Origin: Chloroflexota bacterium
GTDB taxonomy: Bacteria > Chloroflexota > UBA6077 > FW602-bin22 > JACQUS01
NCBI GenBank assembly: GCA_016210125.1
Contig: JACQUS010000352.1
Coordinates: 1-6,712, forward strand
DNA: 6,712 nt
Direction: 5' to 3'
This document shows positions 1-5,287 of the stretch, in pieces. Below the pieces are notes generated by a model. The model saw only the letters and a program-made list of their open reading frames with translations. It ran no database searches and was not told the DNA's origin. The position numbers and the translations under genes were made by a program. Each line of letters opens with the position of its first letter. Position 1 is the first letter of the stretch.

Positions 1-1149
1 GTCGAAGCCGAGCCGCGCGGCCTCGACCGCCAGGGCGACGTTGTACTCCCAAACCTCCGGGCGGAAGGGGTCGGTCCCGGCCCGGCCCTCGCCGGCCACC
101 CACGGCCCGCCAGCACGCGCATCGCGCACGGCCAGGTCCGGCCGCGCGCGGGCCAGCGGGTCGTCCTTGAACACCACGATGCGCGCGATGGCCAGCCCGC
201 CGCGCTCGTGAACCTGCTTGAGGAAGGCGCGCGCGTCGGGAATGGTGATCTGCTTAACCGCGCCGATGCGCTCGGCCAGTGGCACCTCGCTGCGGTAGGC
301 GATCCAGCCGCGGTCGCCTTTGATGTCCACGACGACGGCGTTGACCTCGCTGCGCGCAATCAGCGCGAGCGCGTTCTCGCGCAGGCCGCGATCGCCGACG
401 CCGAAGAACGTCAGGTAGACGCCGCGCACCTCGCGCGGCGTAAGGCGCACGCGCTGTGGCCGGCTCGCCGGTCGGATGCTCGCCGGCTCGTATGCGCCGG
501 CCGATACGCTGACCGTCGGACTTGCGGCGTCGCCTAGGCGGAACATCCCGTCGGCGTCGGTGCGCGTTTGGCGAGTCGATTCCCCCGTCACGGCGACGCC
601 GCCAAGCGGGCGGCCGGTGAAGGCGTCCTCGACGGTGCCGCGCACCCCGCTCGGCGCCAGCGCGACGGTCGCCGCTGTGCCCGCGCTGACGGCCAACGAC
701 TCGTCGCGGAAGCCGGGTGCCGAGACCGCGATCCGGCCCGCCGCCGCGGGCACCGTCGCGGTGAACGTGCCCTCTGCGTCAGTTCGCGTTGCCGCCTGGG
801 TCTCAGCCGCGCCAATGAGAGCGCCCGCCACCGCCTCGCCGGTGTCGGCGGCGACGACGCGGCCACGCAGGACGACCGGCACGGGTGTGGGCGTCGGCCG
901 GGGCGTGGCCGTCGGCACGGGCGTGGCCGTCGGCCGCGCGGCAGGGCGGGATGTGGCGAGCGCTCCGGCCGCGTCGGCCGGTGGCTCACGCACGCTCTGC
1001 GCCGGACCGGGGCCGCCGGGCGAGCGCTCCGCAGCGGGCGGACGCCCGCTCAGGACGGGCCACCAGCCGCTGCTGCCTCCCCCCCAGACGGCGAGGACGA
1101 CCAGCGCGGCCAGCACTACGGCGAGCGGCGCCAGCGCGCGCAGGCGCAT
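1..1149 (-). CDS. Membrane-anchored/exported protein with two carboxypeptidase-regulatory-like domains and a DUF4015 putative glycoside hydrolase domain (3' part outside window)
   Basis: An uninterrupted frame of 383 codons runs from an ATG at 1149 off the left edge, so the C-terminus is missing. Residues about 5-22 form a hydrophobic segment (signal anchor or signal peptide), followed by a Gly/Pro-rich stretch and a Pro/Thr hexapeptide linker (73-91). Two beta-sandwich-like modules follow at about 94-165 and 167-236. Each has the carboxypeptidase-regulatory pattern (GRVVAADTGEAVAGA; GTVEDAFTGRPLGGV) with a TDAEGTF/TDADGMF turn. From about residue 241 the sequence (RGVYLTFFGVGD, VVVDIKGDRG, later DPFRPEVWEYN) resembles the DUF4015 family, a TIM-barrel fold proposed to act on glycans. 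The substrate is unknown and the catalytic C-terminal part is not visible. The ATG overlaps the rpiA stop by one base (TGATG), so the two genes are probably co-transcribed and translationally coupled. Family assignment is from recognition of motifs only. Confidence 0.8.
   Translation of the reverse strand, partial: MRLRALAPLAVVLAALVVLAVWGGGSSGWWPVLSGRPPAAERSPGGPGPAQSVREPPADAAGALATSRPAARPTATPVPTATPRPTPTPVPVVLRGRVVAADTGEAVAGALIGAAETQAATRTDAEGTFTATVPAAAGRIAVSAPGFRDESLAVSAGTAATVALAPSGVRGTVEDAFTGRPLGGVAVTGESTRQTRTDADGMFRLGDAASPTVSVSAGAYEPASIRPASRPQRVRLTPREVRGVYLTFFGVGDRGLRENALALIARSEVNAVVVDIKGDRGWIAYRSEVPLAERIGAVKQITIPDARAFLKQVHERGGLAIARIVVFKDDPLARARPDLAVRDARAGGPWVAGEGRAGTDPFRPEVWEYNVALAVEAARLGFD
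883..934. repeat. Three tandem copies, 18-bp period, encoding a Pro/Thr linker
   Basis: Units at 883-898, 901-916 and 919-934 share the 16-base core gggcgtggccgtcggc (plus-strand reading). The last two are identical and the first differs at a few bases. On the minus strand each unit encodes one hexapeptide of the form P-T-A/P-T-P-x, making the extended linker between the membrane segment and the first beta-sandwich domain. Copy number in such in-frame repeats can vary between strains; that is inference. Confidence 0.8.
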
Positions 1150-1838
1150 CAGCCGACGCTCCGCGGCGTCGCCGCGATGACGCGCGCGCTCTCCGCCGTG
1201 CCGATAACCAGGACCGGCCTGAGATCGAGGAAGAGGCCCGTCTCGACGACGCCCGGCAGCGCGCGCAGTGCCTCGTCGATGCTCCGTGGCTCGTCCAGCG
1301 GCAGACCACGGCAGTCGGCGATGAGGTTGCCGCCGTCGGTGATGAAGGATCGGCCGTCGTGCAGGCGCAGCGTCGCCTCGCCGCCGAGCCGCTCGATCTG
1401 GCGCACCGTCGCCCGCGCGCCGAAGGCGGCGATCTCGACTGGTAGCGGCGCGCGCGTTCCCAGCCGCGGCACCAGCTTGCTCTCGTCGGCCACGACGACG
1501 AAGCGCGCGCTGGCGCGGGCGACAATCTTCTCGCGCCAGAGTGCGCCGCCGAGGCCCTTGATGAGCTGGCCGGCCGGGTCGATCTCGTCCGCGCCGTCGA
1601 TGGCCAGGTCGAGCTCCGGCGCGTCGTCCAGCGTCGTCAGCGGAATGCCGAGGCGGCGCGCCAGGTCCTCGGTCTGGCGCGAGGTCGGCACGCCGACGAT
1701 GCGCAGGCCGGCGGCGATGCGCTCGGCGAGCCCGTGCAGCACCAGGCTGGCGGTCGAGCCCGTGCCCAGGCCCACCACCATGCCCTGGTCCACAAAGTCG
1801 AGCGCGCGCGCGGCAGCACGCCGCTTGGCGTCAAGCAC
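1149..1838 (-). CDS. rpiA: Ribose-5-phosphate isomerase A
   Basis: RpiA interconverts ribose-5-phosphate and ribulose-5-phosphate in the cytosolic non-oxidative pentose phosphate pathway. From the GTG start proposed here the protein is 229 residues, close to the 219 of E. coli RpiA. Family motifs are intact: the phosphate-binding GLGTGSTA loop (residues 23-30), DGADEID (81-87) with the two catalytic-site aspartates, IKGLGGAL (93-100) with the conserved lysine, and REKI with the conserved glutamate (103). An ATG in the same frame at 1883 would add 15 residues, but the GTG at 1838 has a strong Shine-Dalgarno (AGGGAGG, 1850-1844) five to six bases upstream, and a TATACT box lies inside the longer version. 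The TGA overlaps the ATG of the downstream DUF4015 gene. Nothing looks damaged. Confidence 0.95.
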   Translation of the reverse strand: MLDAKRRAAARALDFVDQGMVVGLGTGSTASLVLHGLAERIAAGLRIVGVPTSRQTEDLARRLGIPLTTLDDAPELDLAIDGADEIDPAGQLIKGLGGALWREKIVARASARFVVVADESKLVPRLGTRAPLPVEIAAFGARATVRQIERLGGEATLRLHDGRSFITDGGNLIADCRGLPLDEPRSIDEALRALPGVVETGLFLDLRPVLVIGTAESARVIAATPRSVG

Positions 1839-1843
1839 ACCGC

Positions 1844-1850
1844 CCTCCCT
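1844..1850 (-). promoter_or_regulatory. Ribosome binding site of rpiA that selects the GTG start
   Basis: Read on the minus strand, AGGGAGG lies five to six bases before the GTG at 1838. The alternative ATG at 1883 has no purine-rich match as good, so this site decides the start. Confidence 0.65.
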
Positions 1851-1855
1851 GGCCG

Positions 1856-1864
1856 AGTATAGCA
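1856..1864 (-). promoter_or_regulatory. Putative extended -10 promoter element for rpiA
   Basis: The minus strand reads TGC-TATACT, an extended -10 (TGn plus five of six matches to TATAAT). No convincing -35 hexamer is present 16-18 bases upstream, as is acceptable for extended -10 promoters. Transcription would begin near 1848-1850, giving a leader of only about ten bases that starts at the Shine-Dalgarno. This is a pattern match, not proof. Confidence 0.4.
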
Positions 1865-1869
1865 TCGGC

Positions 1870-1899
1870 GTGACACTCCTCATCCGCCTGTGTTAGCAT
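1870..1899 (+). promoter_or_regulatory. Putative sigma-70-type promoter for the ccm operon
   Basis: A -35 like hexamer GTGACA (1870-1875, five of six to TTGACA) and a -10 like hexamer TAGCAT (1894-1899, four of six to TATAAT) are separated by 18 bases. A start near 1906 would leave a leader of about 22 bases before the ATG at 1928. It lies in the short divergent gap next to the oppositely oriented rpiA promoter, so the two promoters may interfere with each other. Moderate consensus match only. Confidence 0.35.
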
Positions 1900-1927
1900 G
1901 CATAGTGGACGGTCGCGCGAGGTGGTC

Positions 1928-2239
1928 ATGCCGCGGTTGTTTGGCTTCGCCGTGAGCACGGCCCTCGTCGTCGGGCCGCTCGGCCTGCTGGCCTTCGGTC
2001 TCACCAGCCGGCCGCTCGTCGTGGGCGAGTTCGGGCTGACGTACCCTAACCTGGTGGACGAAGGCGGGCGCGTGGCCGTCGAATACGGCGTGGCGGGAAT
2101 ACCCGAGACGATCGTCGTGACCGCCGATGGGCGCGTCAGCGCCGAGCACAGCGGTCCGGTCACCGCAGAGCGTTTGGTCGAACTGGCGCGCGGAGCGGGC
2201 CTTGGGGATCGAATTGGGGTCCAGTTTGACGCCCGATAG
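1928..2239 (+). CDS. ccmG: Shortened CcmG/DsbE-like thioredoxin-fold protein lacking the CXXC segment
   Basis: The 103-residue protein has an N-terminal membrane anchor (about residues 4-25) ending in LAFGLTSRP, as is typical of CcmG/DsbE thiol-disulfide oxidoreductases. It then passes straight into the C-terminal half of the thioredoxin fold: EFGLTYPNLVDEGGRVAVEYGV (34-55), the cis-proline loop GIPET (57-61), the strand VVTADGRV, and a final helix. The family is usually about 170-190 residues, with a WCxxC motif between these two halves. Here there is no cysteine at all, so it cannot act as a dithiol reductase. The probable junction is near residue 29 (about 2014/2015), and the frame is kept. 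The ATG at 1928 is chosen because GAGGTG (1919-1924) precedes it; an upstream in-frame ATG at 1898 lies inside the -10 region. The stop overlaps the next gene. It may be an internally deleted pseudogene, a non-redox variant or an assembly collapse. Confidence 0.7.
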   Translation: MPRLFGFAVSTALVVGPLGLLAFGLTSRPLVVGEFGLTYPNLVDEGGRVAVEYGVAGIPETIVVTADGRVSAEHSGPVTAERLVELARGAGLGDRIGVQFDAR

Positions 2240-2468
2240 GGAGCTGGTAGCGCTGGCGACGGTGCCCAACCAGCTCGAGGCCGAGTTGTGGCAGGGCGTG
2301 CTCGCCGAGCACGGGATCTTCGCCCTGCTCGACGCGGCGGGTGTGCAGTCGTACCTAGGCCTGACGACGCGGCCCGTGCGCATCATGGTGCGGCCGTGGC
2401 AGCGCGCCGAGGCCGAGGAGATCCTAGCGGCCTTGGCAGAGATCCCGGAGGACGAAGCAAGCCGATGA
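2226..2468 (+). CDS. DUF2007-type small protein
   Basis: This is a protein of about 80 residues matching the DUF2007 pattern. The opening is strand-helix (ELVALATVPNQLEAELWQGVLAEHGI, residues 6-31), where transfer between nearby residues is suggested by the NxxEAE helix. Then come a variable middle (LLDAAGVQSYLGL) and a closing strand and helix (VRIMVRPWQRAEAEEIL, 51-67). DUF2007 proteins are small soluble ferredoxin-like folds, labelled putative signal transducing; no biochemical role is established. There is no ATG close to the conserved start. TTG codons at 2202, 2214 and 2226 are all possible, with GGGG-type purine runs upstream of the last two, and 2226 is chosen as nearest the conserved core. 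It overlaps the preceding gene by 14 bases, and its TGA overlaps the ccmE ATG (ATGA), so it belongs to the ccm operon. Confidence 0.7.
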   Translation: MTPDRELVALATVPNQLEAELWQGVLAEHGIFALLDAAGVQSYLGLTTRPVRIMVRPWQRAEAEEILAALAEIPEDEASR

Positions 2469-2980
2469 CGACGGAGCAGGCGCCTCCTCTTACGATTAGT
2501 CCTCAGCGGACTGCGGGCGATCCAGGTGCCAGCGTCGAGCCTCCGGCGGGTCGGTGGCGGCCGTCGAGCGCGGCGGCGAAGCTCCTGGTCTGCGGCGTGC
2601 TCATCGCTAGCGCCCTGGTCTACCTCGTCTCGACGGCGATGAGCACGACGATGGTGTACTACGTCACCGCGCCCGAGCTCAAGTCCGGGACCGGCGCGGC
2701 GGCCCGCGACCAGGTGCGGCTGGCCGGCTGGGTCGTCGGCCCGAGCGTCGAGCGGCAGGGCAACAGCCTGCGCTTCGCGGTGACCGACCTGGTGAGCGGC
2801 GAGCAGGTCCTCGTGACCTACAAGGGCGTGGTGCCCGACATTTTCGGCGATGGCATCGAGGTCATCGTCGACGGGCGCTATGCCCGCGAGCGTGAGGTCT
2901 TCGAGGCCACGACGCTGCTCGCCAAGTGTCCCTCCAAGTTCGAGGGCCAGGAGCCGGCGGCCGCCGCGGCCCAGAGCTAG
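2465..2980 (+). CDS. ccmE: Cytochrome c maturation heme chaperone CcmE, cysteine-type
   Basis: CcmE binds heme covalently on the outer face of the cytoplasmic membrane and hands it to the heme lyase. The 171-residue protein has a cytosolic N-tail, one membrane segment (about 39-56) and an OB-fold beta-barrel: TMVYYVTAPEL (62-72), VRLAGWVVGPSV (84-95), LRFAVTDLVSGEQVLVTYKGVVPDIFGDGIEVIVDGRY (102-139). It ends in the heme-attachment region LLAKCPSKFEG (151-161). The classical heme-binding His of E. coli LAKHDENY is replaced by Cys155, as in the CXXXY subclass known from archaea and Desulfovibrio. Here the tyrosine position is Phe159, giving CXXXF. The tail is Ala-rich. The ATG overlaps the DUF2007 stop. 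Assignment is firm; the effect of Phe159 is not known. Confidence 0.93.
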   Translation: MTTEQAPPLTISPQRTAGDPGASVEPPAGRWRPSSAAAKLLVCGVLIASALVYLVSTAMSTTMVYYVTAPELKSGTGAAARDQVRLAGWVVGPSVERQGNSLRFAVTDLVSGEQVLVTYKGVVPDIFGDGIEVIVDGRYAREREVFEATTLLAKCPSKFEGQEPAAAAAQS

Positions 2981-2986
2981 AGGAGG
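2981..2986 (+). promoter_or_regulatory. Perfect Shine-Dalgarno directly after the ccmE stop
   Basis: AGGAGG begins one base after the ccmE TAG and lies six bases before an ATT codon at 2993. Neither an ATG, a GTG nor a TTG lies in the correct frame behind it, so it supports initiation at ATT. Confidence 0.55.
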
Positions 2987-2992
2987 GCGGCG

Positions 2993-3187
2993 ATTCACCT
3001 CTCTGGCCTCGGGCACGTCGCCCTGGCGGCGCTGCGCGGCCGCGGGCCGGTCGATGCGCTGGACGAGGAGCTAGAGCGCGAGATCGCAGCGCTGCGCCAC
3101 CGGGTAGCGCGCTGCGCGACGTGCAGCGCGCCCCTGGCCGGTGGCCACTGCCCGCGCTGTGGCATCGCGCAACCGTCGCCCTCGTGA
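2993..3187 (+). CDS. Small zinc-ribbon protein with apparent ATT start
   Basis: The frame is open from the ccmE TAG (it is the ccmE frame) to a TGA at 3185-3187. It contains no ATG, GTG or TTG. The ATT at 2993 has an ideal AGGAGG six bases upstream, giving 64 residues. The C-terminal half is a clear zinc ribbon: Cys41-x2-Cys44-x8-Cys53-x2-Cys56 (CATC, CPRC). It is preceded by a charged helix LDEELEREIAALRHR (23-37) that could form a coiled coil. Chloroflexota ccm clusters often carry a small protein with a membrane segment, such a helix and a zinc ribbon; here the membrane segment is missing. The first residues (LSGLGHVALAAL) resemble the start of the heme lyase CcmF instead, so this may be a deletion fusion of ccmF start and zinc-ribbon end. 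Codon third positions are GC-rich throughout, which supports coding. Function unknown. Confidence 0.6.
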   Translation: MHLSGLGHVALAALRGRGPVDALDEELEREIAALRHRVARCATCSAPLAGGHCPRCGIAQPSPS

Positions 3188-3256
3188 GCTATCGCGCTCC
3201 GTTGAGACGGATGAAGATGCAGCAGGTCACCGGCGCACCCCGGCGCAGCGCATGCT

Positions 3257-3290
3257 CCCCCTCTCCGCAAGCGGAGAGGGGGCTAGGGGA
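3257..3290. repeat. Dispersed-type palindromic repeat (hairpin)
   Basis: CCCCCTCTCCGC (3257-3268), two bases AA, then the exact complement GCGGAGAGGGGG (3271-3282), followed by ctagggga. The hairpin has 12 complementary base pairs, though a minimal loop would open the innermost. CCCTCTCC...GGAGAGGG palindromes followed by a GGGG-TGAGG tail are familiar as dispersed intergenic repeats in many GC-rich bacteria. There is no T-run after the stem, so it is not a standard intrinsic terminator. Copy number in this genome cannot be seen here. Confidence 0.75.
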
Positions 3291-3330
3291 TGAGGTAGCC
3301 TTTCCGTCGACGCTGCGGCGTGCGGCGAAC

Positions 3331-4581
3331 GTGGCGCTCGCGCGCCACGCGGGGTCCTGGAGGGCACCGGCCGCACGTGTGCGCGCCGGCCTCGTCGCTC
3401 TGCTCGCGGCGCTGGCCTTCGCGCTGGCGACGCCGGCGCCGGCCTTGGCCGAGGGCGGCGCGCTGGCCGGGCAGGTCGTCGACGGCACCAACGACGAGCG
3501 CCCGCTGCCCGAGTGGCCGGTGCTCCTGCACCTCTTCGCCGGCTCGGAGTGGGTCGAGACGCGCCAGGCCCAGACCGACGCGCAGGGTCGCTTCCGCTTC
3601 GCCGACCTGCCGACCGATCCCGACCGCTCGTTCGTCGTCACGACGACGCGCGCCGACGTGCTCTACACCAGCGACGTGGTGCGGCTATCGGGCGGCGAGG
3701 GCGAGCGCTCGGTCACGGTCTTCACCTTCGAGCCGGTGGACAACGACGCCGACATCGTCCTGGAGAGCGTCAACCTCGCCGTCACCGAGATTGACGCGAT
3801 CGAGCGCCTGGCGACGGTGATCGAGGTGCAGAACGTCGTCAACATCGGCAAGCGCACCTACATCGGCAGCCGCCGGCCCGACGGCAGCGTAGCCGGCACC
3901 ATCGTCATGCGCCTGCCGCCGGGCGCGCGCGACTTCGACGTCGGCCCGGGCCTGCGCCCCGACAGCGTCGTGCCCACGCCGCGGGGCTTCGTCACGCTGA
4001 CACCGGTGCTGCCCGGGCGGATGCAGGTCACCTTCGGCTACCGTATGCCGTATGAGGGCAGCGGACTGGGCTTCGACAAGTCGCTGCCCTTCCCGACGGA
4101 GGCGCTGCGCGTGCTCGCGCCGGTCGAATACGGGCTGAGCGCGCCGGGCCTCGAGCCGCAGGGCGAGGTGGCGCTGGGCAGCCAGCGCTACCGTCTGTTC
4201 GTCAGCGGCGGGCTGGCGCGCGACGCCTCGGTGCGGGTCGAGCTGGCCACGCTACCGGCGCCGCCGCTCATCCGGCCGCCCAAGCCGGACGAGCTAGCCC
4301 GTGTCGGCATCGCATTGGCCGTCCTAGCGGCGCTGGCGATCCCCTTCGCGTACGTGCGCCGGCGCCCGCGGGCGGCAGCCGCAGCCGTCGCGCCGGCCGA
4401 CCTCCAGCGCGAGCGCGAGGAGCTGCTGCGCGCCATCGCGGCGCTGGACGACCGCTACGCCGCCGGCGGCATGCCGGCGGCCGACTACGAGCAAGAGCGC
4501 GCGGCGCACAAAGAGCGCCTGCTGGCCATCACCACTTGTCTGAATACGGCTCAGCGGCGGGAGGCGCATTCTGGCACCTGA
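3331..4581 (+). CDS. Exported carboxypeptidase-regulatory-like protein with C-terminal membrane anchor, ccm-associated
   Basis: The function is not recognised. With the GTG at 3331 the protein is 416 residues. Its layout is a basic N-tail, a hydrophobic signal segment (about 20-38, LVALLAALAFALATPAPALA) and an apparent cleavage after ALA at about 40. Next is a carboxypeptidase-regulatory-like beta-sandwich (about 43-132: LAGQVVDGTN, TDAQGRFRFADLP), then a second extracytoplasmic beta-rich region (about 140-310). A membrane helix (about 324-342) is followed by RRRPR. The cytosolic tail has a coiled-coil, SHOCT-like helical hairpin (LQREREELLRAIAALDDRYAAGGMPAADYEQERAAHKERLL without its middle would be the classic pattern). 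Its place immediately before ccmA suggests a role in heme or cytochrome c handling, but that is inference. Start is uncertain: an ATG at 3211 reads through the hairpin repeat, and a GTG at 3379 is closer to the signal segment. No start has a good Shine-Dalgarno. Confidence 0.75.
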   Translation: MALARHAGSWRAPAARVRAGLVALLAALAFALATPAPALAEGGALAGQVVDGTNDERPLPEWPVLLHLFAGSEWVETRQAQTDAQGRFRFADLPTDPDRSFVVTTTRADVLYTSDVVRLSGGEGERSVTVFTFEPVDNDADIVLESVNLAVTEIDAIERLATVIEVQNVVNIGKRTYIGSRRPDGSVAGTIVMRLPPGARDFDVGPGLRPDSVVPTPRGFVTLTPVLPGRMQVTFGYRMPYEGSGLGFDKSLPFPTEALRVLAPVEYGLSAPGLEPQGEVALGSQRYRLFVSGGLARDASVRVELATLPAPPLIRPPKPDELARVGIALAVLAALAIPFAYVRRRPRAAAAAVAPADLQREREELLRAIAALDDRYAAGGMPAADYEQERAAHKERLLAITTCLNTAQRREAHSGT

Positions 4582-4594
4582 TGTCCCCTGGGCC

Positions 4595-5287
4595 ATGGAG
4601 GCGCTGGGGCTGGGCCGCCGCTTTGGCACGCAGGTCGCGCTGCGCGACGTGACGCTGCGCGTCGGCTGGGGCGAGCGGGTCGCCGTCTTAGGGCCGAATG
4701 GCGCCGGCAAGAGTACGCTGCTGCGCATCCTCGGCACGCTGGCACCGCCGAGCAGCGGCGAGCTGCACATTGCCGGCCTGTCGCCACGGCACGACCGGGC
4801 GCGCATCCGCCGGCGGCTGGGCATCGTCGCCCACCAGACCTACCTGTTCGACGCGCTGACGGCGCTGGAGAACCTCCTGTTCTACGGTCAGCTCTACGAT
4901 GTGCCGCGAGCGCGCCAGCGCGCCGCGGAGCTGCTGGAGCGGATGGGCCTAGCGGCGCGCGCCGACACTCGGGTGCGGCAGCTCTCGCGCGGCATGCAGC
5001 AGCGGCTGGCCCTGGCGCGGGCCTTGCTGCACGAGCCGGACATCCTGCTCCTCGACGAGCCGGACACCGGCCTCGACCAGGACGGCCAGGCCATCCTCGC
5101 TGCGGTCGTGCGCGAGCACGCTGACCGCACGGTGGTGCTCACGACGCACCACGTCGAGCGCGCCGTCGCGCTCTGCGACCGCGCGGTGGTGCTCGACCGC
5201 GGCCGCCTCGTGCGCGACAGCCGCGTCGACGACCGCGGCTCCGACGCCGTGCGCGCGCTGTCGCTGGTCGCCGCCGGAGGTGGGTGA
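4595..5287 (+). CDS. ccmA: Heme exporter ABC transporter ATP-binding protein CcmA
   Basis: This is the 230-residue ATPase subunit of the CcmABC(D) complex, which uses ATP hydrolysis to release heme-loaded CcmE from CcmC. All ABC motifs are intact: Walker A GPNGAGKST (33-41), Q-loop HQTYLFDALT (80-89), signature LSRGMQQRLALAR (130-142), Walker B ILLLDEPD (150-157), D-loop GLDQ and the switch histidine in TTHH (183-186). LSRGM in place of LSGGQ is usual in this family. The ATG at 4595 has only a weak upstream site, 13 bases past the preceding stop. A GGGAGG at 4558-4563 sits in front of in-frame ATT (4568) and CTG (4571), so a slightly longer N-terminus is possible. The TGA overlaps the ccmB ATG by one base. 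Subtype CcmA rather than another ABC ATPase is set by the ccmB and ccmC neighbours. Confidence 0.93.
   Translation: MEALGLGRRFGTQVALRDVTLRVGWGERVAVLGPNGAGKSTLLRILGTLAPPSSGELHIAGLSPRHDRARIRRRLGIVAHQTYLFDALTALENLLFYGQLYDVPRARQRAAELLERMGLAARADTRVRQLSRGMQQRLALARALLHEPDILLLDEPDTGLDQDGQAILAAVVREHADRTVVLTTHHVERAVALCDRAVVLDRGRLVRDSRVDDRGSDAVRALSLVAAGGG

Noticed and set aside
568..1896. Long plus-strand open frame of 442 codons, with a second at 476-1180
   Set aside because: Both lie antisense to rpiA and the DUF4015 gene, have Arg/Ala/Ser-rich low-complexity translations with no family features, and arise from the high GC content.
1893..1906. Short palindrome GCATGC/ATGCAT as an operator
   Set aside because: Six-base palindromes are too short and no known operator consensus is matched.
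1880..3016. Minus-strand open frame of 378 codons
   Set aside because: It is antisense to ccmG, DUF2007 and ccmE, all of which have recognisable motifs; its own translation has none.
3257..3282. Hairpin as an intrinsic terminator
   Set aside because: No T-run follows the stem, and the ccm genes continue in the same direction beyond it.
2926..3330. Upstream extension of the exported protein back to 2926
   Set aside because: It would overlap the end of ccmE and the zinc-ribbon ORF and read through the palindromic repeat; the protein then would have over 150 residues before its signal segment.
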